Part shown: piece by piece, positions 44,049 to 52,820 of the stretch | How the letters are laid out: each line of letters starts with the position of its first letter | How positions within the stretch are numbered: the first letter of the stretch is position 1 | From: Chryseobacterium salivictor | Lineage (GTDB): Bacteria > Bacteroidota > Bacteroidia > Flavobacteriales > Weeksellaceae | NCBI RefSeq assembly: GCF_004359195.1 | Contig: NZ_CP037954.1 | Span: 1,364,001 to 1,428,000, forward strand | Length of the DNA stretch: 64,000 nt | Direction: 5' to 3' | Made by a program: the position numbers and the translations under genes | Notes under the pieces: generated by a model | What the model saw: only the letters and a program-made list of their open reading frames with translations | Told to the model about the DNA's origin: nothing | Database searches by the model: none

Positions 44049-44996
44049 ATGAAATCATTAAAAGTTATATTTTTCGGAACTCCGGAATTTGCAAAAACTT
44101 CCTTAGAAGCGATTCACCAATCCTCTCACGAAGTTGTGGGTGTGGTAACTGTTGCAGATAAAGCGAGCGGACGCGGACAGAAAATTCATCAGTCTGCAGT
44201 AAAAGAATTCGCCGTTGAAAATAACTTACCGGTTTTTCAACCCGAGAAATTAAGAGATCCTGAATTTTTAGAAGCGCTAGAGAAACTCAATGCCGACGTT
44301 TTTGTCGTGGTAGCATTTCGGATGATGCCCAAGATTTTATTTGAAATGCCGGAAATGGGAACATTTAATCTGCACGCCTCATTGCTTCCGGATTATCGTG
44401 GTGCGGCTCCGATTAATTATGCCGTTATTAATGGTGAGAAAAAAACGGGAGCGACTACTTTCTTTATTAATGAAAAAATTGATGAGGGAAATATTCTTCT
44501 GCAACAGGAACTCGAAATTTCACCTGAAGAAAATGCCGGCGAACTGCACGACCGTTTAATGGAAATGGGTGCGGAACTCGTCGTAAAAACCCTCGATGGA
44601 CTGTCTGAAAACTCAATTCAGGAGAAGCCGCAACCGATTGTGGAACATCCAAAAAATGCTTTTAAAATTTTCAAAGAAGACACCCGAATTCAATGGAATC
44701 AAAACGCAGAAACCGTTCATAATTTCATCCGTGGAATGTCGCCTTATCCTGCTTCTTTTACGACCATTAAAATTGGAGAAGACGAAAAATTTTTAAAAAT
44801 ATTTAAAGGAAAATTTGAAAAGACGGAACATGATAAAACTCCGGGAACTTTAGAAATAGATAAACATCAATTCAAAATTTTCACAAAAGACGGTTTTTAT
44901 TTCCCGCAAGAAGTTCAGCTGGAAGGGAAAAAAAGAATGTCTTTGAAGGATTTCTTAAATGGTTTTCAGCATTTCGATCATATTTCGATGGCTTAA
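44049..44996 (+). CDS. fmt: Methionyl-tRNA formyltransferase
   Basis: 315 residues. Formylates initiator Met-tRNA with 10-formyltetrahydrofolate. FFGTPEFA at the start, the catalytic NLHASLLPDYRGAAP (His and following loop) and INYAVINGEKKTGATTF identify the enzyme; the C-terminal domain ends in the convergent gene's doorstep, with one base between the stops. Probably transcribed with recQ. Confidence 0.96.
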   Translation: MKSLKVIFFGTPEFAKTSLEAIHQSSHEVVGVVTVADKASGRGQKIHQSAVKEFAVENNLPVFQPEKLRDPEFLEALEKLNADVFVVVAFRMMPKILFEMPEMGTFNLHASLLPDYRGAAPINYAVINGEKKTGATTFFINEKIDEGNILLQQELEISPEENAGELHDRLMEMGAELVVKTLDGLSENSIQEKPQPIVEHPKNAFKIFKEDTRIQWNQNAETVHNFIRGMSPYPASFTTIKIGEDEKFLKIFKGKFEKTEHDKTPGTLEIDKHQFKIFTKDGFYFPQEVQLEGKKRMSLKDFLNGFQHFDHISMA

Positions 44997-44997
44997 T

Positions 44998-47046
44998 TTA
45001 ATTTCTGTTTTTTAATAAAATCCAGCCTTTATAGGAAACCGGTAAATTGGTGTCAGGCTCGGTCCAGTTTAGGATGTACCAATATGTTCCGGTCGGAAGA
45101 ACGCTGCCGTTCATTTTTCCGTCCCAGATATAAGGAGTTTTCTGCGAGATAAAAACTTGATTTCCGTAGCGGTCGAAGATTTCAATTTTTACGTCTTTTT
45201 TAATGCTTAAATCAGAATAGTCCAAAACGTCATTTTTGCCGTCTGCGTTGGGCGTAATGACATTAATTAAATTGAGAATTAAAAATTCTTTTTGAACAGT
45301 TTCGCAATTCTGTGCGTCTTTCACATAAACTTTACGGAGTCCGCGTGGAATATTTGTCAAAGTATTGTAACTCTGGAAAGTAATATTATCCAAAGAATAT
45401 TGATAAGGTGGGTTTCCGCCATTTACAAAAACGGTGGCGGTATTTCCGGTGACTTCTACATTGGTAATTTGCGGAAGTTCAGAATGTAATACATTAACTT
45501 CTTGTTGTAAGAAACAGCCATTTAAAGATTTTAATTGCACAAAATATTTACCAATACCAACATTATTAATGGAATTAACAGAATCACCTTCAGCAATAAT
45601 TTCACCATTTTCGCGCATCCATTTGTAATAAGCAAAGATGTCTTCTACTTCTAATCTTGTTGTCGAATTTGGACAAATTATTTGATCTATAAGAAACGCA
45701 GATTTCTTTGGAGTTTTAAAATTAATGGTTTCAACTGGTGTGTCGCATTCGCTACTTTCAGTACGAACATAAATGGTTGTATCTTCGCTATATTGAATGG
45801 TGTCGATTGTATTATCGTTTCCTTCAATTGCATCTGTTTCATATCGATAGTATTTTACCTTAAAGTAGGATTTGTAATTTGAAATGATTTGGCTATTTAA
45901 TTGTTGAAGGTAAATTGCGATAGGTTTTCCTTCATTATAGTTGCAAAAAGAATTGTTCGGATTGTAGATCGGTTTTTCCGCATATTCAATTTTGATAGAC
46001 CCCTTTAATTTACAACCTCGGTCATCGATCAACACCTCGTAAGTGCCTGCGTCACGAACAGTGTACAATGGATTGGTAGCACCAGTAATGATGCCTTGGG
46101 CATTATACCACTGATATGTTGCCCCGGGAGCGGTGATCGAAGCATCTAATTGTGTCGTAGATCCTTCACAAAGTGCCGTTTGGGAAGAGATAACAAGGTC
46201 TGCTCCTAGATCTTTTATTCCCACAAAACTGCCGGCTTTTAGAAAAACTGCCGAGTCATAGAGTCCATTTCCTTCATCGGCAATAACGAGTTTAAGATGG
46301 TACTTAACCCCTGGAATAATATCGGTAATTGCATTTAAAATTTTGGTCTGGCCATTAAAATTTGTTGGACTTTCATATGGGTTGTATTGTGCGAAATATT
46401 GTTCATTAATTGCGGCGCATAACCCTCCAGGACCTCTTACAGTGCTAGATTTTATAGGAATGTTAGTGCCCGGAATTACGGCTAGATTTCTGTACGAATC
46501 TGAACTCCCAGCCTCTTTAATTAAAAAAGCAAATCCATCGGTAAAATTACATTGAGATCCTTTACCATCTACCAAATATTGCTCTGAGGCAAAGAGATAT
46601 TCAAAGCTAATTCTATTGGTATTAGTCGCCGTAAAATCAAATTCTAGTATCGTTGCATTATAGGTACTGCTAACATTCAAGGCATCTTCTAAATCTCTGT
46701 CTCCGATCCAACGAGAGTCATTTCCGCTTTGGATGTAATCGTTCGGTCCTGGTGCGGTTAATGCATCACCTGTAGAAAGAAGAATTCCTTTCTCCATCTC
46801 AAAGGCACTGCCCGTTCGATCAAAATATCCGTAGCTCTTTTTTCCATTGCCAAAATCCCATCCCGAAATACTTACATTTTCAACGGAGATACAACTGGAA
46901 CTTTGATTTCCAAAAAATACCTCTTTAACCAATTGTTCCGGAGTGTAAGTTTGGGTGTCAACCGAAATATATTGAGCGTTTAATGAAATGATCGATATTG
47001 TAAGGACAAACGTTAAAAAATATTTTAAAAGATAATTATTTCTCAT
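44998..47046 (-). CDS. T9SS-secreted choice-of-anchor L protein
   Basis: 682 residues. Signal peptide (~1-24). Residues ~30-270 are a choice-of-anchor L domain: YTPEQLVKEVFFGNQ, GILLSTGDALTAPGPN, DFTATNTNRISFEYLFASEQY, VIADEGNGLYDSAVFLKAGSF. An Ig-like segment follows (TYQWYNAQGIITGATNP, ~310). The last ~90 residues are the type B sorting domain (NVITPNADGKNDVLDYSDL, NGSVLPTGTYWYILNW) used by T9SS. It is a surface-exposed or released protein, with domain plan like the 1306-4716 gene but a different N-terminus. The ends of this gene and fmt are one base apart with no terminator between them. Confidence 0.9.
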   Translation of the reverse strand: MRNNYLLKYFLTFVLTISIISLNAQYISVDTQTYTPEQLVKEVFFGNQSSSCISVENVSISGWDFGNGKKSYGYFDRTGSAFEMEKGILLSTGDALTAPGPNDYIQSGNDSRWIGDRDLEDALNVSSTYNATILEFDFTATNTNRISFEYLFASEQYLVDGKGSQCNFTDGFAFLIKEAGSSDSYRNLAVIPGTNIPIKSSTVRGPGGLCAAINEQYFAQYNPYESPTNFNGQTKILNAITDIIPGVKYHLKLVIADEGNGLYDSAVFLKAGSFVGIKDLGADLVISSQTALCEGSTTQLDASITAPGATYQWYNAQGIITGATNPLYTVRDAGTYEVLIDDRGCKLKGSIKIEYAEKPIYNPNNSFCNYNEGKPIAIYLQQLNSQIISNYKSYFKVKYYRYETDAIEGNDNTIDTIQYSEDTTIYVRTESSECDTPVETINFKTPKKSAFLIDQIICPNSTTRLEVEDIFAYYKWMRENGEIIAEGDSVNSINNVGIGKYFVQLKSLNGCFLQQEVNVLHSELPQITNVEVTGNTATVFVNGGNPPYQYSLDNITFQSYNTLTNIPRGLRKVYVKDAQNCETVQKEFLILNLINVITPNADGKNDVLDYSDLSIKKDVKIEIFDRYGNQVFISQKTPYIWDGKMNGSVLPTGTYWYILNWTEPDTNLPVSYKGWILLKNRN

Positions 47047-47061
47047 ACATAAAAATGGTTA

Positions 47062-47069
47062 CAAAATTA
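47062..47069 (-). promoter_or_regulatory. -7 box of the anchor-L protein gene
   Basis: TAATTTTG on the minus strand, 15 nt before the ATG at 47046. Confidence 0.45.
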
Positions 47070-47088
47070 CTGCTTATAACCCGAAAAA

Positions 47089-47120
47089 AAAATCTCTTTC
47101 TAAAAATAGAAAGAGATTTT
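47089..47120 (-). terminator. Intrinsic terminator of tsf
   Basis: 14-bp stem AAAATCTCTTTCTA/TAGAAAGAGATTTT with a 4-nt loop; on the minus strand it is followed by a long T-run. Confidence 0.9.
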
Positions 47121-47142
47121 AATTATAATGAAGTTCGGGAAA

Positions 47143-47967
47143 TTAAGTAAGGCTCGCTCTGATATATCCTACAACTTTCAAATCGCTGTTGATTGATTTT
47201 ACATAATCAGCAACTGATACGCTTGAATCTTTGATGAAAGACTGGTGTACCAAAGTGTTGTCTTTGTAGAACCTCTGCATTTTTCCTTTAAGGATATTGT
47301 CGATAATGTTAGCAGGTTTTCCTTCTTTAGTCAATAATTCTCTTTCGATTTCTAATTCTTTATCAATCGTTTCCTGGGAAACCATCGTTTCATCCAAAGC
47401 GATTGGGTTCATTGCAGCAACCTGCATAGAAACAGATTTTGCAACTTCTGCAGCTCCATCTACATTTGCAGATAAAGAAGTAATAGCAGCAATTTTATTT
47501 CCAGCATGAATATAAGCTCCTAAGAAAGGTCCTTCGATTCTTTCGAAAGCACCGATTTCGATTTTTTCACCGATAATTCCTGTTTGCTCGATTAATTTTT
47601 CAGCAACAGTCATTCCGTGGAAATCAGAAGCTAAAAATTCTTCTTTGTTTGCATAGAAAATAGCCTGTTCAGCCAGTTCGTGAGCTAACTCTACGAAGCT
47701 GTCATTTTTTCCAACGAAATCTGTTTCACAATTCAAAGCGATAATTGCTCCCATGGTGTTGTCCTGGTTTACTTTCGCAATTACTGCACCTTCATGAGAA
47801 TCTCTGTCTGCTCTGTTTGCTGCAACTTTCTGTCCCTTTTTTCTTAGGTTTTCGATGGCTTTATCGAAATCTCCATCAGCTTCAACCAACGCTTTTTTGC
47901 AGTCCATCATTCCTGCGCCTGTAATGTTTCTTAATTTAGCTACATCTGCAGCAACTGGTGTATACAT
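47143..47967 (-). CDS. tsf: Elongation factor Ts
   Basis: 274 residues. Nucleotide exchange factor for EF-Tu. The UBA-like N-terminus VAKLRNITGAGMMDCKKAL and GDFDKAIENLRKKG is diagnostic, followed by the two core subdomains (ALNCETDFVGKNDSFVELA). The usual neighbour rpsB is absent: upstream lies a divergent gene and a -7 box, so tsf is a separate transcription unit here with its own terminator. Confidence 0.97.
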   Translation of the reverse strand: MYTPVAADVAKLRNITGAGMMDCKKALVEADGDFDKAIENLRKKGQKVAANRADRDSHEGAVIAKVNQDNTMGAIIALNCETDFVGKNDSFVELAHELAEQAIFYANKEEFLASDFHGMTVAEKLIEQTGIIGEKIEIGAFERIEGPFLGAYIHAGNKIAAITSLSANVDGAAEVAKSVSMQVAAMNPIALDETMVSQETIDKELEIERELLTKEGKPANIIDNILKGKMQRFYKDNTLVHQSFIKDSSVSVADYVKSINSDLKVVGYIRASLT

Positions 47968-48022
47968 ATTCTTGTTTTTTTTATTAAAAATTGATTAAGT
48001 TAGCTAATGTTTTTAAGCGTTG

Positions 48023-48030
48023 CAAAGATA
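48023..48030 (-). promoter_or_regulatory. -7 box of tsf
   Basis: TATCTTTG on the minus strand, 55 nt before the ATG at 47967. Confidence 0.5.
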
Positions 48031-48105
48031 ATAAATTTCGCACAAACTAAAAAGTACAATTTTCCGTTATTCCTAAAATGTAGAATTCTAAAAATTAATT
48101 CATTG

Positions 48106-48684
48106 ATGAGAAAATCTATCTGTTTCTTATTGCTATTTATTTCATTTTTCTCTTACGCCCAGTCGAAATATACTGTCGGTCAGGTCGAGAAAAGTACCGA
48201 TGTACAGGTCATTGCCAATTTTATTAAATTCAATCCTGATCATCCCAGAACTCCAGAGTTTAAAAGGAAGCTTTTCGCGGTGATGAACAACGACAAAACA
48301 CCGGTTCAGCAGGCTAAAGTTGCGAAACCTACAATTACACCGGTCAATAAAACGACCCTTAAAAATGAAGTAAAAAAAGAGGTTGCGAAAAATGGTTCGA
48401 ATGCCAACCATAAGGGAACTGAAGATTTATTGAATCATCTTTTCAATAATGATCCCAGCAGCAAAACCGCTTATGTGCTGATCAAAAATAAGTCGAAATG
48501 TAATTTGATTGTGAAACTCAGCGGAAAGAAATTTTATAACCTCAATATTCCGGCAAATAACGAAAACTTCATTATGGTAGAAAAAGGCAGTTATTCTATT
48601 ACCACCATGGTTTGCGATGCAAAATATTCTTCGGCTAAAAATATTGCAAAAGATATTGTGATCACGCTGAATGCTCCGAAATAA
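48106..48684 (+). CDS. Secreted protein of unknown function (DUF6759-like)
   Basis: 192 residues from ATG 48106, which begins signal peptide MRKSICFLLLFISFFSYAQ; the frame opens at 48007, but that stretch covers the tsf promoter and lacks signal features. A short N-terminal repeat-like part (VQVIANFIKFNPDHPRTPEF) and Lys-rich linker (~60-115) lead to a compact beta-rich C-terminal domain (AYVLIKNKSKCNLIVKLSG to CDAKYSSAKNIAKDIVITLN) that I associate with DUF6759 of Chryseobacterium; this is from memory. Function unknown, periplasmic or surface. The convergent methyltransferase ends 4 nt away. Confidence 0.6.
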   Translation: MRKSICFLLLFISFFSYAQSKYTVGQVEKSTDVQVIANFIKFNPDHPRTPEFKRKLFAVMNNDKTPVQQAKVAKPTITPVNKTTLKNEVKKEVAKNGSNANHKGTEDLLNHLFNNDPSSKTAYVLIKNKSKCNLIVKLSGKKFYNLNIPANNENFIMVEKGSYSITTMVCDAKYSSAKNIAKDIVITLNAPK

Positions 48685-48688
48685 AAAT

Positions 48689-49384
48689 TTATTTTGAGAA
48701 TTGATGGAATTCTTCTGTAAGTTTCAGATACTCGTCTGTATATTTTCTCGGAGATTTCTCAATGACGAAATCTGAATGATTGGCTTCTTTTTTCTGCAGT
48801 CCAAATTCTAAAATCAGTCGTTTAGGTTTAGCATCTCTGATGCCGTAAATCTGTATTCTTTTGTTTAAATACAGCGATTTTTGGGAACAATATTCTTCAA
48901 ACAATACTCCGGAGTCAAAAGGGATAATGACCGAAAGCAACCCTTTTTCAGATAATAAATCCGATGATTTTTCAACTAAAAACCCGAAGGAAAGTTCAGT
49001 TTGCTGTCTCGCGGTAATGTCTTTTTGGGACGCGTTTTCTTCAAAATAAGGAGGATTCGATACAATTAAATCGTATTTTTCTTTTGAATTAAACTTTTTA
49101 TAATCCTGCAGAAAAACCTTTACTCTGTTTTGGAATGGTGAGTTTTCGAAGTTTTCTGCGGCGAGCGCTACTGCATTTTCATTAATGTCGATGGCATGGA
49201 TTTCTGCCTGAAGATTTCTTTGGGCCAGCATCAGTGAGATCAAGCCTGTTCCTGTACCCACTTCCAGAATGTTTTTCGCGTTGTTTACCGTAGAAGCGGC
49301 ACCGAGCAAAACACCGTCTGTTCCAACACGAAATACCTTTTTCGATTGCTGAATGCTGAATTGTTTAAAATGAAAAGGTTTCAC
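48689..49384 (-). CDS. tRNA1(Val) (adenine(37)-N6)-methyltransferase-like protein
   Basis: 231 residues. SAM-dependent methyltransferase with motif I LEVGTGTGLISLMLAQR and the N6-adenine catalytic motif VSNPPYFEE. The N-terminal FKQFSIQQSKKVFRVGTDGVLLGA is typical of the YfiC/TrmN6 family, which methylates A37 of tRNA1(Val). It lies after ribE and the sensor kinase on the same strand but 73 nt downstream, and is convergent with the 48106 gene. Confidence 0.88.
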   Translation of the reverse strand: MKPFHFKQFSIQQSKKVFRVGTDGVLLGAASTVNNAKNILEVGTGTGLISLMLAQRNLQAEIHAIDINENAVALAAENFENSPFQNRVKVFLQDYKKFNSKEKYDLIVSNPPYFEENASQKDITARQQTELSFGFLVEKSSDLLSEKGLLSVIIPFDSGVLFEEYCSQKSLYLNKRIQIYGIRDAKPKRLILEFGLQKKEANHSDFVIEKSPRKYTDEYLKLTEEFHQFSK

Positions 49385-49456
49385 TGAAAGTAGTAGATTT
49401 TGGTATTTTTCACAAAAATAGCGGCTCGGAATTGTACTGCGTCCCGCGCTGATGAT

Positions 49457-50929
49457 TTAGTTATTTTGAACGGATTTCATGTTGTTTGGAAGTGAAATGG
49501 TAAAAGTCGATCCTTTTCCAAGTTCAGATTTCACTGAGATTTCACCTTTATAATCTTCCACCATTTTACGGACCATCGTTAATCCCAATCCCATTCCGCT
49601 CGACTTTGAAGTGAAATTAGGTTCGAAAATCCGGTTGTAGTGATCTTCGGAAATACCGACACCATTGTCTTCTACGGTGATGATAATCCTTTTTTGCCGT
49701 TGTTCTACATCTACATTAATAATATTTTCACGTTCATCATCGGTTGCCTGTCTCGCATTAGAAACCAGATTGGTGATGATTCTGGACAAATATATTTTAT
49801 CCATTTCGATCATTATTTTTTCTTTATTGGTGTGGAAATATATTTTTTCGTCGCTGAAAATATTAATAATGTTTTTTATTTCCTTATTAAGGTTAAAAAC
49901 CTCGTTATTCTTTTCGGGCAACTGGGCAAACTGAGAAAAAGCATTTGCAACTGTGGCAACCAAATCAATTTGATCTACCATTGTTTTGCTCAGATGTTTT
50001 ACTTTATCATATATTTTCGGGTCATTCGGGTCAAATTTTCTTTCAAAATTCTGAATGGTCAGTTTCATCGGTGTTAAAGGATTCTTTACTTCATGAGCAA
50101 CCTGTTTCGCCATTTCGCGCCAGGCTTCCTCTTTATCTTTAAAACTAAGCCGTTCTTTCTGTTCCTTAATCTGCAGAATCATTTTATTATAGGCTTTTAC
50201 CAGTTGATTCAATTCATCATTCTGGTAATAGCGGATGGGTTGCGGATCATTTTCGAAAAGAGTGATTCTATTGATAAGGTCAGAAAATTTGGTGACCGCT
50301 CTGGTTAAGTGATTCGAGATAATCCAGCTCAGCCAGACTCCAAATCCAATCACAAAAAGATTAACAATGAAAATGTAATTGAGGTATTTGTTGAAGACGC
50401 TTACATACGAGGCATCGTTGTGATGATAAGGGAAATATACAATAGCAATCGGCTCCAGCATATTGTTTTTCAGAATCATATAGGAAGAGGTTACGTTGGA
50501 ACCCGTTTTCGGATCGTAGTTTTGAAAATCAACTCTTTTGTCACTTTTCAAAACCTGATTGATCACTTCTAAGGAAAGTTTTTTGTTGGGAATAAGATTA
50601 ATGTCTTTATTAGAAATTACAAAATTCCCGTTCAAGTCATAAATGATAATGTCCTGATTGTTGATATCTGCGATTTCGAAAATTGCGTTGGACAAGATTT
50701 TCGGTAAATCGTTGGTTTGCACCTGGGTGTGACTTACCGCGTAATCGAGGGCAGACATGAGCGATTCGGCTCTTTTCTGCAAATCGGTTCTGCTTTGTTC
50801 GGTCGCATTGTTCTTTAAAATAAAATAGGATAAAGTTGAAGAGCCTGTGATGCTGAGAAAGCAAATCAGCAGAAAACCCCAGAAGACTCTATTTCTTAAA
50901 CTAAAACCTTTGTATTTAGAGAACGGCAT
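49457..50929 (-). CDS. Membrane sensor histidine kinase
   Basis: 490 residues. Two transmembrane helices (~13-33 and ~185-205) flank a periplasmic sensor of ~150 residues. HAMP region ~205-255, dimerisation helix with phosphoacceptor His in QVAHEVKNPLTPMKL (~285), N box IITNLVSNARQA, G1 VEDNGVGIS, G2 GMGLGLTMV. No response regulator gene is adjacent, so it is an orphan kinase with unknown partner; the H-box resembles NtrY-type kinases. Its start overlaps the end of ribE by 14 nt, so its translation is coupled to riboflavin synthesis. Confidence 0.92.
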   Translation of the reverse strand: MPFSKYKGFSLRNRVFWGFLLICFLSITGSSTLSYFILKNNATEQSRTDLQKRAESLMSALDYAVSHTQVQTNDLPKILSNAIFEIADINNQDIIIYDLNGNFVISNKDINLIPNKKLSLEVINQVLKSDKRVDFQNYDPKTGSNVTSSYMILKNNMLEPIAIVYFPYHHNDASYVSVFNKYLNYIFIVNLFVIGFGVWLSWIISNHLTRAVTKFSDLINRITLFENDPQPIRYYQNDELNQLVKAYNKMILQIKEQKERLSFKDKEEAWREMAKQVAHEVKNPLTPMKLTIQNFERKFDPNDPKIYDKVKHLSKTMVDQIDLVATVANAFSQFAQLPEKNNEVFNLNKEIKNIINIFSDEKIYFHTNKEKIMIEMDKIYLSRIITNLVSNARQATDDERENIINVDVEQRQKRIIITVEDNGVGISEDHYNRIFEPNFTSKSSGMGLGLTMVRKMVEDYKGEISVKSELGKGSTFTISLPNNMKSVQNN

Positions 50930-51512
50930 TTTTTTTCATCAATTTATTAACATATTTTCCGATGATATCGAATTCCAGATTTACGGTGTCGCCCACTTTC
51001 AGCGTTTTCATATTGGTGAATTCCCAAGTGTAGGGAATGATCGCAACTGAAAAATCATCGGAGCCACTCTCGGCAACAGTTAAACTAATGCCGTTTACCG
51101 TAATGGAACCTTGCGGAACAGTTGTGTATTCATCGGTGTTTTCGTAGGAGATAGTGATGAGAAAACTTCCGTCTTTGTCTTGTATTTTCTCTACAATACC
51201 CGTTTTGTCAACATGACCCTGAACCAGGTGACCATCTAGCCGTCCATCGAACTTCAAACACCGTTCCAAATTCACTTCAGTGCCGATCTTCCACTTGCCG
51301 AGATTCGTTTTTTCTAAAGTTTCATCAATGGCGGTGACCCGATAGTGGGTTTCTGTAATTTCGACAACAGTTAAACAGCAGCCGTTGTGCGCGAGACTTT
51401 GGTCAATTTTTAATTCCTGGGTGAAAGGACAGTTTAAAATAAAATCGATATTGCTTTCGTTATGATTGATCGCTTCTACAATCCCGGTTGCTTCTACAAT
51501 TCCTGTGAACAT
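50916..51512 (-). CDS. ribE: Riboflavin synthase, alpha subunit
   Basis: 198 residues from ATG 51512, the conserved MFTGIVEATGIVEAI start; a possible upstream ATG at 51554 adds 14 unlike residues. Two lumazine-binding half-repeats are present: NGCCLTVVEI in the first and VNGISLTVAES in the second, with ARRCLKF-type LERCLKFDGRLDGHLVQGHVD between. It dismutates two 6,7-dimethyl-8-ribityllumazine molecules to riboflavin. No FMN riboswitch was seen upstream. The next gene, the histidine kinase, overlaps it. Confidence 0.95.
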   Translation of the reverse strand: MFTGIVEATGIVEAINHNESNIDFILNCPFTQELKIDQSLAHNGCCLTVVEITETHYRVTAIDETLEKTNLGKWKIGTEVNLERCLKFDGRLDGHLVQGHVDKTGIVEKIQDKDGSFLITISYENTDEYTTVPQGSITVNGISLTVAESGSDDFSVAIIPYTWEFTNMKTLKVGDTVNLEFDIIGKYVNKLMKKNAVL

Positions 51513-51603
51513 GTTTTTGATATTTTTTAAGAGAAAAGATGAACTGAAAATCAATTAATTCCTTAGAATTAAAATAAAGTAATAGTAGTTAATCCTAATT
51601 TGT

Positions 51604-51611
51604 TAAATTTG
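51604..51611 (+). promoter_or_regulatory. -7 box of pdxA
   Basis: TAAATTTG, 32 nt before the ATG at 51644. Confidence 0.45.
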
Positions 51612-51643
51612 TAAAATTCTATTAATTTTCAAAGATAATAAAA

Positions 51644-52732
51644 ATGAGTCCGAAACAATATAAAATAAAAGTGGGAATTTCTATCGGTGATTACAATGGA
51701 ATCGGTCCGGAAATTATCATGAAATCTCTGAAAGATAAATCTATTACCGATTTTTTTACGCCCATTATATTTGGTTCGGGAAAACTGTTTACCTATCAGA
51801 AAAACATTTTCAAACTTCAGCATAATTTTAATTATATCACAGAAGTTGCACAGGCGCAGGACGATAAAATAAACATGGTGAATCTCTGGAAAGACAATGT
51901 GAATGTAAATCTAGGCACTCCAACTGAAGAATCTACCCGAATGGCAATCGATTCTTTGGAAGCCGCGACCAATGCTTTGATAAATGGTGAAATTGATGTT
52001 TTGGTTACCGCTCCCATTAACAAAGAGGAGATGATGAAACACGGTTTTCAGCATGCAGGACACACCGGTTATCTGGAAGAGAAATTTGGCAAAAAAGGCC
52101 TGATGTTTTTAGTGACAAATGATTTAAAAGTTGCGGTCTCTACACATCATATTCCGCTTGCCAGCGTTGCGGAAAATATTTCTAAGGAGAAGATCAAAAA
52201 ACAAATCAAACTTTTGAATCAGTGTTTAATTGAGGATTTCTGCATCGAAAGACCAAAAATCGCAGTGTTGGGTTTGAATCCGCATGCGGGCGATGGCGGA
52301 ACGATCGGCAGAGAAGAAATCGAAATCATAGAGCCGGCAATCCGAGAATTGTTTGATAATGGCGTTTTGGCCTTTGGACCTTATCCTGCAGACAGCTATT
52401 TTCAACCTGGTAAATATAAAAATTTCGATGCAGTTTTGGCCATGTATCATGATCAGGGTTTAGCGCCGTTTAAAACACTGGCTTACGAAGAAGGGGTAAA
52501 TTACACCGCCGGCTTGCCTTATGTCAGAACTTCTCCCGATCATGGCGTTGCTTATGATATTGCCGGTAAAAATATTGCGGATGAACAGAGTTTTACCGAG
52601 GCAATTTTCATGGCCATCAAAATCTTCAATAACAGAAAAGAATATAATGACTTAATAACCAATCGGATGCAGCCGCGTAGAAGCTCTTCTGCTAACAGCC
52701 CCGATGAGGATCTGCCGGTTGATCGAGCCTAG
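51644..52732 (+). CDS. pdxA: 4-hydroxythreonine-4-phosphate dehydrogenase
   Basis: 362 residues. NAD-dependent oxidation in pyridoxal phosphate synthesis (DXP-dependent route). Motifs: SIGDYNGIGPEIIMKSL at the N-terminus, TAPINKEEMMKHGFQHAGHTGYLEE, VAENISKEKI, NPHAGDGGTIGREE, MYHDQGLAPFKTLA, all of the PdxA fold with its metal-binding His residues. The last ~22 residues (MQPRRSSSANSPDEDLPVDRA) form a polar, proline- and serine-containing tail that looks disordered and extends beyond the fold. Confidence 0.95.
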   Translation: MSPKQYKIKVGISIGDYNGIGPEIIMKSLKDKSITDFFTPIIFGSGKLFTYQKNIFKLQHNFNYITEVAQAQDDKINMVNLWKDNVNVNLGTPTEESTRMAIDSLEAATNALINGEIDVLVTAPINKEEMMKHGFQHAGHTGYLEEKFGKKGLMFLVTNDLKVAVSTHHIPLASVAENISKEKIKKQIKLLNQCLIEDFCIERPKIAVLGLNPHAGDGGTIGREEIEIIEPAIRELFDNGVLAFGPYPADSYFQPGKYKNFDAVLAMYHDQGLAPFKTLAYEEGVNYTAGLPYVRTSPDHGVAYDIAGKNIADEQSFTEAIFMAIKIFNNRKEYNDLITNRMQPRRSSSANSPDEDLPVDRA

Positions 52733-52777
52733 TAAATACGCCCGGAAAATATTTACTACAGATTTGTTTAAGATTAA

Positions 52778-52808
52778 TTTGTAATATTAAAAAAAATGCA
52801 TATTTTTG
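52778..52808 (+). promoter_or_regulatory. Promoter of yceD-rpmF (TTTG-N19-TATTTTTG)
   Basis: TTTG at 52778-52781 and TATTTTTG at 52801-52808, the best full match in the window to the Bacteroidota promoter. The in-frame TTG at 52806 lies within it, so translation should begin at ATG 52821. Confidence 0.75.
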
Positions 52809-52820
52809 CACACTCATTTT

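Noticed and set aside
50916..51512. FMN riboswitch upstream of ribE
   Set aside because: No RFN-element conserved arms were seen in the sequence before 51512, and the preceding gene is divergent by ~130 nt.
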